A stretch of DNA of 64,000 nucleotides from Eledone cirrhosa (lineage: Eukaryota; Mollusca; Cephalopoda; Octopoda; Eledonidae), in contig OZ024742.1 in NCBI GenBank assembly GCA_964016885.1, positions 357,094,066 to 357,158,065 of the forward strand, in the 5' to 3' direction. Below are positions 1-11,028 of this stretch, in pieces (position 1 is the stretch's first letter; the number at the start of each line of letters is the position of its first letter). The notes beneath the pieces were generated by a model. That model was not told the DNA's origin. It saw only the letters and a program-made list of their open reading frames with translations, and searched no databases. Made by a program: the position numbers and the translations under genes.

Positions 1-1
1 A

Positions 2-35
<34 letters not shown>
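1..35. repeat. (CA)n/(TA)n microsatellite at the left edge
   Basis: A short CA run passes into a TA run that joins the first satellite unit directly. The far side of the satellite array (5781-5803) is also a TA run, so the array sits between two TA microsatellites. Confidence 0.9.
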
Positions 36-3000
36 GTGAATATAGACATAGAATATTCGAAAATATTCTGTATGTTTATAATAAACATTTTGAAGACCTA
101 ATCGCTATAGAATAGAATACGTCACGTATTACAATTAGATTCTCGATAAAAGCAAGGGAAGTAATCTACGCGTTTCATTCTCGTTAGAAATCATCAGGAC
201 TACATATCCAGTGCTTTTATCGAGAATGACACAGCTAGAGACTTATAGAATACTTAGCTGTGTACAGGAACTGGTTTGAAAGAGCGGTTGCCGGTCCGGC
301 AGAAATTAGAAATTGGAATAGATGCTCTGAAATAGCGATATATATGTGAATATAGACATAGAATATTCGAAAATATTCTGTATGTTTATAATAAACATTT
401 TGAAGACCTAATCGCTATAGAATAGAATACGTCACGTATTACAATTAGATTCTCGATAAAAGCAAGGGAAGTAATCTACGCGTTTCATTCTCGTTAGAAA
501 TCATCAGGACTACATATCCAGTGCTTTTATCGAGAATGACACAGCTAGAGACTTATAGAATACTTAGCTGTGTACAGGAACTGGTTTGAAAGAGCGGTTG
601 CCGGTCCGGCAGAAATTAGAAATTGGAATAGATGCTCTGAAATAGCGATATATATGTGAATATAGACATAGAATATTCGAAAATATTCTGTATGTTTATA
701 ATAAACATTTTGAAGACCTAATCGCTATAGAATAGAATACGTCACGTATTACAATTAGATTCTCGATAAAAGCAAGGGAAGTAATCTACGCGTTTCATTC
801 TCGTTAGAAATCATCAGGACTACATATCCAGTGCTTTTATCGAGAATGACACAGCTAGAGACTTATAGAATACTTAGCTGTGTACAGGAACTGGTTTGAA
901 AGAGCGGTTGCCGGTCCGGCAGAAATTAGAAATTGGAATAGATGCTCTGAAATAGCGATATATATGTGAATATAGACATAGAATATTCGAAAATATTCTG
1001 TATGTTTATAATAAACATTTTGAAGACCTAATCGCTATAGAATAGAATACGTCACGTATTACAATTAGATTCTCGATAAAAGCAAGGGAAGTAATCTACG
1101 CGTTTCATTCTCGTTAGAAATCATCAGGACTACATATCCAGTGCTTTTATCGAGAATGACACAGCTAGAGACTTATAGAATACTTAGCTGTGTACAGGAA
1201 CTGGTTTGAAAGAGCGGTTGCCGGTCCGGCAGAAATTAGAAATTGGAATAGATGCTCTGAAATAGCGATATATATGTGAATATAGACATAGAATATTCGA
1301 AAATATTCTGTATGTTTATAATAAACATTTTGAAGACCTAATCGCTATAGAATAGAATACGTCACGTATTACAATTAGATTCTCGATAAAAGCAAGGGAA
1401 GTAATCTACGCGTTTCATTCTCGTTAGAAATCATCAGGACTACATATCCAGTGCTTTTATCGAGAATGACACAGCTAGAGACTTATAGAATACTTAGCTG
1501 TGTACAGGAACTGGTTTGAAAGAGCGGTTGCCGGTCCGGCAGAAATTAGAAATTGGAATAGATGCTCTGAAATAGCGATATATATGTGAATATAGACATA
1601 GAATATTCGAAAATATTCTGTATGTTTATAATAAACATTTTGAAGACCTAATCGCTATAGAATAGAATACGTCACGTATTACAATTAGATTCTCGATAAA
1701 AGCAAGGGAAGTAATCTACGCGTTTCATTCTCGTTAGAAATCATCAGGACTACATATCCAGTGCTTTTATCGAGAATGACACAGCTAGAGACTTATAGAA
1801 TACTTAGCTGTGTACAGGAACTGGTTTGAAAGAGCGGTTGCCGGTCCGGCAGAAATTAGAAATTGGAATAGATGCTCTGAAATAGCGATATATATGTGAA
1901 TATAGACATAGAATATTCGAAAATATTCTGTATGTTTATAATAAACATTTTGAAGACCTAATCGCTATAGAATAGAATACGTCACGTATTACAATTAGAT
2001 TCTCGATAAAAGCAAGGGAAGTAATCTACGCGTTTCATTCTCGTTAGAAATCATCAGGACTACATATCCAGTGCTTTTATCGAGAATGACACAGCTAGAG
2101 ACTTATAGAATACTTAGCTGTGTACAGGAACTGGTTTGAAAGAGCGGTTGCCGGTCCGGCAGAAATTAGAAATTGGAATAGATGCTCTGAAATAGCGATA
2201 TATATGTGAATATAGACATAGAATATTCGAAAATATTCTGTATGTTTATAATAAACATTTTGAAGACCTAATCGCTATAGAATAGAATACGTCACGTATT
2301 ACAATTAGATTCTCGATAAAAGCAAGGGAAGTAATCTACGCGTTTCATTCTCGTTAGAAATCATCAGGACTACATATCCAGTGCTTTTATCGAGAATGAC
2401 ACAGCTAGAGACTTATAGAATACTTAGCTGTGTACAGGAACTGGTTTGAAAGAGCGGTTGCCGGTCCGGCAGAAATTAGAAATTGGAATAGATGCTCTGA
2501 AATAGCGATATATATGTGAATATAGACATAGAATATTCGAAAATATTCTGTATGTTTATAATAAACATTTTGAAGACCTAATCGCTATAGAATAGAATAC
2601 GTCACGTATTACAATTAGATTCTCGATAAAAGCAAGGGAAGTAATCTACGCGTTTCATTCTCGTTAGAAATCATCAGGACTACATATCCAGTGCTTTTAT
2701 CGAGAATGACACAGCTAGAGACTTATAGAATACTTAGCTGTGTACAGGAACTGGTTTGAAAGAGCGGTTGCCGGTCCGGCAGAAATTAGAAATTGGAATA
2801 GATGCTCTGAAATAGCGATATATATGTGAATATAGACATAGAATATTCGAAAATATTCTGTATGTTTATAATAAACATTTTGAAGACCTAATCGCTATAG
2901 AATAGAATACGTCACGTATTACAATTAGATTCTCGATAAAAGCAAGGGAAGTAATCTACGCGTTTCATTCTCGTTAGAAATCATCAGGACTACATATCCA

Positions 3001-5283
3001 GTGCTTTTATCGAGAATGACACAGCTAGAGACTTATAGAATACTTAGCTGTGTACAGGAACTGGTTTGAAAGAGCGGTTGCCGGTCCGGCAGAAATTAGA
3101 AATTGGAATAGATGCTCTGAAATAGCGATATATATGTGAATATAGACATAGAATATTCGAAAATATTCTGTATGTTTATAATAAACATTTTGAAGACCTA
3201 ATCGCTATAGAATAGAATACGTCACGTATTACAATTAGATTCTCGATAAAAGCAAGGGAAGTAATCTACGCGTTTCATTCTCGTTAGAAATCATCAGGAC
3301 TACATATCCAGTGCTTTTATCGAGAATGACACAGCTAGAGACTTATAGAATACTTAGCTGTGTACAGGAACTGGTTTGAAAGAGCGGTTGCCGGTCCGGC
3401 AGAAATTAGAAATTGGAATAGATGCTCTGAAATAGCGATATATATGTGAATATAGACATAGAATATTCGAAAATATTCTGTATGTTTATAATAAACATTT
3501 TGAAGACCTAATCGCTATAGAATAGAATACGTCACGTATTACAATTAGATTCTCGATAAAAGCAAGGGAAGTAATCTACGCGTTTCATTCTCGTTAGAAA
3601 TCATCAGGACTACATATCCAGTGCTTTTATCGAGAATGACACAGCTAGAGACTTATAGAATACTTAGCTGTGTACAGGAACTGGTTTGAAAGAGCGGTTG
3701 CCGGTCCGGCAGAAATTAGAAATTGGAATAGATGCTCTGAAATAGCGATATATATGTGAATATAGACATAGAATATTCGAAAATATTCTGTATGTTTATA
3801 ATAAACATTTTGAAGACCTAATCGCTATAGAATAGAATACGTCACGTATTACAATTAGATTCTCGATAAAAGCAAGGGAAGTAATCTACGCGTTTCATTC
3901 TCGTTAGAAATCATCAGGACTACATATCCAGTGCTTTTATCGAGAATGACACAGCTAGAGACTTATAGAATACTTAGCTGTGTACAGGAACTGGTTTGAA
4001 AGAGCGGTTGCCGGTCCGGCAGAAATTAGAAATTGGAATAGATGCTCTGAAATAGCGATATATATGTGAATATAGACATAGAATATTCGAAAATATTCTG
4101 TATGTTTATAATAAACATTTTGAAGACCTAATCGCTATAGAATAGAATACGTCACGTATTACAATTAGATTCTCGATAAAAGCAAGGGAAGTAATCTACG
4201 CGTTTCATTCTCGTTAGAAATCATCAGGACTACATATCCAGTGCTTTTATCGAGAATGACACAGCTAGAGACTTATAGAATACTTAGCTGTGTACAGGAA
4301 CTGGTTTGAAAGAGCGGTTGCCGGTCCGGCAGAAATTAGAAATTGGAATAGATGCTCTGAAATAGCGATATATATGTGAATATAGACATAGAATATTCGA
4401 AAATATTCTGTATGTTTATAATAAACATTTTGAAGACCTAATCGCTATAGAATAGAATACGTCACGTATTACAATTAGATTCTCGATAAAAGCAAGGGAA
4501 GTAATCTACGCGTTTCATTCTCGTTAGAAATCATCAGGACTACATATCCAGTGCTTTTATCGAGAATGACACAGCTAGAGACTTATAGAATACTTAGCTG
4601 TGTACAGGAACTGGTTTGAAAGAGCGGTTGCCGGTCCGGCAGAAATTAGAAATTGGAATAGATGCTCTGAAATAGCGATATATATGTGAATATAGACATA
4701 GAATATTCGAAAATATTCTGTATGTTTATAATAAACATTTTGAAGACCTAATCGCTATAGAATAGAATACGTCACGTATTACAATTAGATTCTCGATAAA
4801 AGCAAGGGAAGTAATCTACGCGTTTCATTCTCGTTAGAAATCATCAGGACTACATATCCAGTGCTTTTATCGAGAATGACACAGCTAGAGACTTATAGAA
4901 TACTTAGCTGTGTACAGGAACTGGTTTGAAAGAGCGGTTGCCGGTCCGGCAGAAATTAGAAATTGGAATAGATGCTCTGAAATAGCGATATATATGTGAA
5001 TATAGACATAGAATATTCGAAAATATTCTGTATGTTTATAATAAACATTTTGAAGACCTAATCGCTATAGAATAGAATACGTCACGTATTACAATTAGAT
5101 TCTCGATAAAAGCAAGGGAAGTAATCTACGCGTTTCATTCTCGTTAGAAATCATCAGGACTACATATCCAGTGCTTTTATCGAGAATGACACAGCTAGAG
5201 ACTTATAGAATACTTAGCTGTGTACAGGAACTGGTTTGAAAGAGCGGTTGCCGGTCCGGCAGAAATTAGAAATTGGAATAGAT
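31..5283 (-). repeat. 310-bp satellite array, retrozyme-like (about 17 units)
   Basis: Unit starts recur exactly every 310 bp (31, 341, 651, 961 and so on to 4991). I saw no substitution between units by eye, so copy number expanded recently or is actively homogenised. The unit has no useful open frame. Its minus strand contains a full type I hammerhead ribozyme (first copy 139-227, then every 310 bp, 17 in all). Other inverted repeats inside the unit suggest a compact, highly base-paired RNA: a 9-bp pair at 229-237/255-263, an 8-bp pair at 332-339/411-418, and a palindrome around AGAATATT at 50-69. Non-coding tandem units of about 150-400 nt with a type I hammerhead match animal retrozymes and hammerhead satellites such as newt satellite 2 and schistosome Sm-alpha. 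Minus-strand transcripts should self-cleave to 310-nt monomers. Strand is given in the ribozyme sense. Confidence 0.95.
139..227 (-). ncRNA. type I hammerhead ribozyme, first of 17 in the array
   Basis: Read on the minus strand. The core CTGATGA is at 197-191. Stem II (190-177) pairs TTCT with AGAA around an AACG loop. GAAA is at 176-173. Stem III is the palindrome ACGCGT, followed by A as the cleavage nucleotide, so the cut falls between 167 and 166. Stem I starts with GTAGTC pairing with GATTAC (six pairs, one a G-U wobble), then an internal loop and GG/CC. It is then extended by a perfect 16-bp helix between 227-212 and 154-139. All core nucleotides required in natural hammerheads are present. 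The one oddity is a U-U mismatch at the base of stem II, where G-C is usual. The two- or three-pair stem III would be unstable in a monomer but perfect in a dimer. The other copies lie at these coordinates plus multiples of 310, up to 5099-5187. Confidence 0.85.
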
Positions 5284-5780
5284 TTCTAACGAGAATGAAA
5301 CGCGTAGATTACTTCCCTTGCTTTTATCGAGAATCTAATTGTAATACGTGACGTATTCTATTCTATAGCGATTAGGTCTTCAAAATGTTTATTATAAACA
5401 TACAGAATATTTTCGAATATTCTATGTCTATATTCACATATATATCGCTATTTCAGAGCATCTATTCCAATTTCTAATTTCTGCCGGACCGGCAACCGCT
5501 CTTTCAAACCAGTTCCTGTACACAGCTAAGTATTCTATAAGTCTCTAGCTGTGTCATTCTCGATAAAAGCACTGGATATGTAGTCCTGATGATTTCTAAC
5601 GAGAATGAAACGCGTAGATTACTTCCCTTGCTTTTATCGAGAATCTAATTGTAATACGTGACGTATTCTATTCTATAGCGATTAGGTCTTCAAAATGTTT
5701 ATTATAAACATACAGAATATTTTCGAATATTCTATGTCTATATTCACATATATATCGCTATTTCAGAGCATCTATTCCAA
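5281..5780 (+). repeat. inverted 1.6 units of the same 310-bp satellite
   Basis: The same unit continues in reverse orientation, still with a 310-bp period (for example GATTTCTAAC at 5281 and 5591). The switch point shares the three bases GAT with both orientations (5281-5283) and falls inside the ribozyme, so the first inverted copy lacks the 5' half of the hammerhead core. The segment ends abruptly in a (TA)n run at 5781. With the forward array it makes a large hairpin-forming structure. Confidence 0.95.
5556..5644 (+). ncRNA. type I hammerhead ribozyme, inverted copy
   Basis: This is the only complete plus-strand copy. The 16-bp stem I arms are 5556-5571 and 5629-5644, CTGATGA is at 5586-5592, the stem II hairpin at 5593-5606, GAAA at 5607-5610, and CGCGTA at 5611-5616 with cleavage expected after 5616. 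It appears identical to the 17 minus-strand copies, so transcription of either strand across the locus would produce ribozyme. Confidence 0.85.
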
Positions 5781-5987
5781 TATATATATATATATATATA
5801 TATACAGAGAGAGGGGAGCATGTGGGAGTGAGTCAGTGTTACAACAAATTAACAAACCATACTTGAGGATACGTGTTTCACCCAAATAATTCTTCAACTG
5901 CTCACCAACCTTGGATATAACTTCCCAGCTTTTCACTACAATATCTGCATTTAGGTAGATATGAGTGTAACTATAGTTACATATATA
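5781..5987. other. (TA)n run and unassigned spacer
   Basis: A TA microsatellite (5781-5803) is followed by about 180 bp of sequence I do not recognise, ending where LINE homology begins. No coding potential seen. Confidence 0.7.
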
Positions 5988-8070
5988 CAGTCTCCCCCCA
6001 CATCGACCCAATAGAGGGACCAGCAGTGTTAGTCCAGGGTAGTACAATAAGCAAGGCAATCAAAGATATGAAGACGGGTAAGGCGGCTGGTCCTTCGGAA
6101 ATAGTTGCTGAGATGCTGAAGGCATCTGGTTCGGTGGGACACACCATGGTCACCCGGATAGTTAACCAAGTCGTACAGAATGGGGTTGTTCCGAAGGACT
6201 GGCGTAGCAGCATCATCGTTAACTGCTATAAGGGAAAAGGAGACGCCCTAGATAGGAGTAACTATAGAGGCATTAAATTAATCGACCAGGTCATGAAGGT
6301 CACGGAAAAAGTAATAGCGCAACTAATCAGAGAGAGAATTGATCTAGATGAAATGCAGTTCGGGTTTGTGTCAGGCAAAAGTACCACAGACGCTCTTTTC
6401 ATTGTACGACAACTACAGGAGAAGTACCTAGCTAAAAGTAAACCCCTATACTTAGCTTTCGTCGACTTGGAGAAAGCCTTCGACAGAGTCCCCCGTTCCA
6501 TTATCTGGTGGTCTCTTAGAAAACTAGGTGTTGACGAATGGCTTGTGAGAGCTATACAAGCCATGTATAAAGAAACAGTCAGTAAGGTTAGAATTAACAA
6601 CGAATATAGTGAAGAGTTTAGCGTAAAAGTTGGTGTCCATCAGGGCTCTGTTCTTAGCGCCCTACTATTTATTATTGCCCTTCAGGCTATAACAGAGGAG
6701 TTCAAGACCGGCTGCCCATGGGAACTCCTATACGCAGATGATCTAACGCTCATAGCTGAATCAATGACCGAACTAGAGAAGAAATTCCAAACATGGAAGC
6801 ACGGCCTAGAATCAAAAGGCCTTAAAATTAACCTGGCTAAGACTAAAGTTCTAGTTTGTAGGAAAGAAAATAAGGCGGCAGTCCCATCTGGGAAATGGCC
6901 ATGCTCAGTGTGTAGGAAAGGCGTAGGTAGAAACTCCATTTTATGTCCCAAATGCAAAGTATGGGTGCATAAAAGATGTAGTGGGATCACAGGTAAGCTA
7001 ACTAAGAACATAGATTTTACATGTGGCCGGTGCTCTGGTGCAATAAGTAGCAGCAAGTGCCCACAAAATACTAGCTCCTTCAACTGCACAGAGGGTTCTA
7101 TAGAAATAGTGGACAGCTTCCGTTACCTGGGTGACAAAATCAGCAGTGGGGGAGGGTGCTCTGAAAGTACAGTAGCTAGAGTCAGAACTGGATGGAAAAA
7201 GTTCAGAGAGCTTATACCACTATTAGCCGCTAGAGGGTTCTCCCTAAAAATGAAAGGCAGGTTATACGATGCCTGCATACGAACAGCAATGCTGCATGGT
7301 AGTGAGACCTGGGCATTGTGTGCAGAGGATATACGCAGACTAAAGAGGAACGAAGCTTGCATGCTCCGCTGGATGTGCAATAGTAATATACGTGAACGGC
7401 AAAGCATAAATGAACTAAGGAAAAAATTAGAAATAAGAGGGATCAGATGTTGTTTACTCGAGAGAAGGCTACGTTGGTACGGTCACGTGATGCGCATGAA
7501 AGACGACAGCTGTATAACAAAGTGCAGGGCAATAAAGATAGACGGTAGCCACGGAGTAGGCAGACCCAGAAAAACATGGGACGAGCTGATAAATTCCGAC
7601 CTCACACGCTTACACCTCTCCAAGACAATGTCACTGGACCGAGACCTTTGGCGGTACTCAGTAATAGAGAAGACCCGCCTTACCTAAATACAAAGTTAAA
7701 ACCTACTACAGTCAGTAGGCATCTCTATCAAAACACCTCCCCGTCCCACCACCCCCACCCCATCCATACCGCCCCTTTCAATGTAAAGTTATGTTGGTCC
7801 CACAACATCCAGGCCGAAACAAATGAGATCGTGTAGGTGTCACGACAAAAAAACACACAGTCCACGCTGTAAATATGGCCGTGTAGGCAACACGGTAAAA
7901 ACCTCCCAGCCCCTCACTGTAAATGTGGTTGGTGTTAGGAAGGGCATCCAACTGTAGAAAACCCGCCAGACAGTCCTATGCAAGCAAGACAACCACTCTT
8001 GCCTCAAGTGGGAAAACCCCTGTCCAAACCCATGCAAGCGTGGAACACGGACGCTAAACCTGATGATGAT
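5988..8070 (+). mobile_element. LINE family A, copy 1 (5'-truncated non-LTR retrotransposon)
   Basis: Sequence from about 5988 parallels the better copy at 35858-38062. It covers the reverse transcriptase, zinc finger, C-terminal domain, and a 3' untranslated region with the family signature GGTTGGTGTTAGGAAGGGCA. The 3' end is a short GAT-repeat tail near 8057-8068. The 5' end is truncated inside the coding region, with an extra C near 5998 shifting the frame relative to copy 2. Confidence 0.9.
6026..7687 (+). pseudogene. reverse transcriptase of LINE A copy 1, N-terminally truncated
   Basis: A 553-aa open frame encoding most of a non-LTR retrotransposon reverse transcriptase, which would copy element RNA into DNA at the insertion site. 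Visible motifs: NYRGIKLIDQ near the start, FGFVSGKSTTDALF, the catalytic aspartate block FVDLEKAFDRVP, GVHQGSVLSALLF and YADDLTLIAE near residue 235. A PHD-like C4HC3 zinc finger follows at about 292-336 (CSVC, CPKC, HKRC, CGRC). The C-terminal part has MLHGSETWAL and RWYGHVMRMKDDSC. The usual SPLLF of the RT motif reads SALLF here (P to A), while copy 2 keeps SPLLF. The endonuclease domain and the start of the protein are missing, so this is not an intact gene even though the frame is open. The first Met is simply the first ATG in an open stretch. Confidence 0.9.
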
Positions 8071-8327
8071 ACTCACACATGCACACAAACATGCACACAC
8101 ATATATATATTTGTATTTACTAGTGTAAGTAGAGGATCTACTACAGGCTCAGCTGTTTCAACTAGAAGTTATAGACCCAACTGCAATGTCTAACAGCTTG
8201 TATGTAGCAAGCCTTTTCCTTTATACCTACTCTGTTTCTTCTCATGCATAGAGTACAACTTTGATCTGTGGTCTTCACAGTCTCAACACCACAGACATTC
8301 AATATGTATAATATACATACATATACG
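8071..8327. other. unassigned spacer with short CA and TA runs
   Basis: Nothing coding. A CA/TA run lies near 8072-8110 and an ATAC-like run comes just before the next LINE fragment. Confidence 0.6.
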
Positions 8328-9138
8328 GGATGGAAGAAGTTCAGGGAGCTACTGCCACTGCTAGCTGCAAAAGGCTTTTCCCTCAAAATGAAAGGCAGAC
8401 TGTATGATGCGTGTATATGAACAGCAATGTTACATGGTAGAGAGACCTGGGTGCTGAAGGTGGACGACTTACGTAGATTAGAAAGAAATGAAGCCTGTAT
8501 GCTCCGATGGATGTATATTAGTAATTTACGCGAACGGCAAAGCATAAACGAATTGAGAGAGAGACTGTGCATAAGAGGAATCAAATGTTGTGTGCAGGAG
8601 AGGCGGTTGCATTGGTATGGACATGTGATGCGCATGAAGGATGACAGCTGCATAAAAAGGTGCAGAGCACTAGAAGTCAATGGAAACCGCGGAGTGGGGA
8701 GACCCAAGAAGACCTGAGATGAGATGATAAAAGCCGACCTTACCCAATTACACCTCTCAAAGGTGATGACCGTGACCTCTGGTGTCACGCAGTAATACAG
8801 AAGACCCGACCCTCCATGGGTACAAGCCAAAGCTGAAGCATATAGACAATATGCCCACACACCCTCCCACTGTAAAGTGGTTGTGGAAGTGCCACAGCAA
8901 AAAAGCACCCAGCCCACACTGTAAAGTGGACGTGTAGGCACCACGTAAAAAAAGCACCCAGCACTCACTGTAAATGAGGTTGGTGTTAGGAAGGGCTTCC
9001 AGCTGTAGAAATCAAGCCAGAATCAGTTCCCGTATGAGCAAGGCATGGTCAGCTGACCAGACACTGCCCACAACAGGACAACCTGTCTAACCCATGTTAG
9101 CGTGGAAGAACGGATGTAAAACGGTGATGATGATGATA
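8328..9138 (+). mobile_element. LINE family B, fragment 1 (C-terminal RT and 3' end)
   Basis: Starts abruptly after an ATAC/TA run at GGGATGGAAGAAGTTCAGG. It encodes the C-terminal region (WKKFRELLPLL, MLHGRETWVL, RLHWYGHVMRMK), then a 3' untranslated region and a GATGATGAT tail. An in-frame TGA replaces the Arg codon after DACI (near 8418) and TGG has become TGA at 8716, so the copy is dead. It is nearly identical to the 24852-26156 copy and shares both stops with it. Confidence 0.88.
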
Positions 9139-9145
9139 TATATAA

Positions 9146-9192
<47 letters not shown>

Positions 9193-9215
9193 GAGAGAGA
9201 GAGTGCATATACATG
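9139..9215. repeat. (TA)n (CA)n (GA)n microsatellite
   Basis: Compound dinucleotide run directly after the GAT tail of the LINE fragment. Open frames across it are repeat translations. Confidence 0.9.
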
Positions 9216-9969
9216 TTTCATCTGCTTTGTATGGTAAAAAAGAAAATGACATTCAAAATTTGGCACTATTATTGTCTGCCAAAGGGAAGTAAACAAGTGT
9301 TTGAAAAACTTGGAACTTTATAAAACATGAAATAGTAGAAACTCATTATATAATGGAGTTGAGAAACAAAAATCTATACTGTGAAGGATATTTTAAAACA
9401 TTTGGGATATCAAAATATATAAATTTTATAATATTCTACACTGATGGGAATTTACAAAACTGTGCCATCTAAACATATTGTGTTGATTCGCTGTTTTGGC
9501 TTATACAAGGAGGTTGGATTTTTTCCCATTGCTCGGATATGAAATAAGAGAGTCGGCATATATTTGGATTGACTTATTTATGTGTATATAAGTTAAATAA
9601 TCATCATTTAACATTCAGGGCTTGAAAGGGACATCAAAGGCCAGACAAATACTCCAGTGGAGCTACTGGTTTCTTAGATGGGTCAGAGGCCCAAATCCCA
9701 TTTAGATGTTTCCATGCTTTACTGAGTGCAGTTTATCATAGCACCAGCAATAGAGAGGTTGTCATGTTTTTAATGCAGCTATTCAGTCCCCCTGTCCTAT
9801 AGTTACAAATCCAAAATATATGATGTTTGTGGTGTTGGTCAGCAGACAGCTTTATTAGATTGTTCAAGTCTCTGGTCATATGTTTAAATAAACATATGGT
9901 GTTAAATCACTTAACCTCTAGCTCTACAAAATAGTTCAGCCATGCGGGCATAATCACTGCCTCCATTTA
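9216..9969. other. no gene seen; possible old LINE 3' relic
   Basis: AT-rich sequence. The stretch near 9600-9790 loosely resembles LINE 3' untranslated sequence (a degraded cagcaccagcaatagagag-type block). No frame is supported. Confidence 0.5.
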
Positions 9970-10322
9970 ACACACGTGGACATGCCAACAACGTCAGAAA
10001 ACAGCACAGCTCCCATGACTTTCAGAAACATTTTTTCACGCTCAGAGTTGCTGAAGCCTGGAACAAACTACTTGCATCAGTTGTTAGCTGTCGAGACACT
10101 GCATCCTTTAAAACCTCCATGCTTCCTGAGATTCGCCTACACTACACCTAATATTCCCCCCTCCATACACACACACACACATGTATTTCATGACTTGTAC
10201 ACTGTTCATTTTCCTGACATTTGTACATTATTCTATGTACTATACATGCACCTTTGATGAGTTGTAGTGCACCTGAGCACTGTATACAATAATTACATTA
10301 TTATTATTATTATTATTATTAT
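9970..10322 (+). mobile_element. CR1-like LINE, 3' end
   Basis: Encodes the last part of a CR1/L2-type reverse transcriptase protein (the frame reading FTLRVAEAWNKL, frame-disrupted here). A 3' untranslated part follows (GAGTTGTAGTGCACCTGAGC) and then an (ATT)n tail at 10302-10321. The same end occurs in opposite orientation at 42378, 55240 and 56955. Confidence 0.8.
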
Positions 10323-10489
10323 CTCTCTTGCTCTCCCCATCTCTCACTATTACAAGCAAATGGGGTCCATGTGCTGGCTGCCCTGCAGCCCAGGTAGACA
10401 GAAATATATTGTAAAAGAGATTTAATAACAGAAGGAACGTATAAATACTCTAGCTACAGTTTAAAGTTATAAATTTAATGCCACTGGAG

Positions 10490-10690
10490 TTTCAATCCCA
10501 CTGTGGTTAACTTTGCATTTAATCCTTTCAAAGTTGATGAAATAAAATACCAGCTCAGGGAAGTGGATTGGCAGAATGTATAGAATGTTGGATAAGATGC
10601 TTTGTAGTATTTGTTCTGGCTCTTTCTGAGTTCAAACCCTTCTGTGACTTATTTGGGTGGTAGACTCTAACAATACTTTAGTTTAACTCC
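10490..10690 (+). mobile_element. degenerate tRNA-derived SINE pieces
   Basis: A SINE tail block (GGTTAACTTTGCATTTAATC, then GATGAAATAAAATACCAG) is followed by a head block GTGGATTGGCAGAATG and a B-box-like GAGTTCAAACCCTT. Too diverged to set boundaries. Confidence 0.55.
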
Positions 10691-10835
10691 ACAACCTGGC
10701 ATTTGGGTACATTTAGTAAAGTACACTTAAATCAGGTTCTCAGTTTGAGAATATCTCCCACCCTGGGGATACCTTCCACCCAGATACATTGAACTGGATC
10801 ATGCAAATTACATTTCCCACCTTAACTAAATAATT

Positions 10836-11009
10836 GTTTCTACTTTTGGCACAAGGCCAGCGATTACCCCAGTGCATCACTGGTACTTTATTTTATCAAC
10901 CTCTTAAGGATGAAAGGCAAATTTAACTTTGGCAGATTTGAACTCAGAACGCAAAGGGCCATAACTATGCTGCAAAGCATAGTGTCTGACGCTTACCGAT
11001 ACTGCCAAA
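10836..11009 (-). mobile_element. tRNA-derived SINE with a 19-bp target-site duplication
   Basis: On the minus strand it reads from the tRNA-like head (GGCAGTATCGGTAAG) through the B box (GAGTTCAAATC) to the conserved tail (GCTGGCCTTGTGCC, AAAAGTAGAAACA). It is flanked by perfect direct repeats of 19 bp at 10817-10835 and 11010-11028 (CCACCTTAACTAAATAATT). This marks a clean retrotransposition event by target-primed reverse transcription. Confidence 0.9.
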
Positions 11010-11028
11010 CCACCTTAACTAAATAATT

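Noticed and set aside
31..5283. CRISPR-like array
   Set aside because: The whole 310-bp unit is repeated with no variable spacers, and the context is eukaryotic.
8162..8968. 268-aa minus-strand frame (and similar ones at 25287-26024 and 16369-16998)
   Set aside because: These are antisense shadows of LINE B copies; the same antisense sequence recurs wherever the LINE occurs, and the plus-strand motifs explain it.
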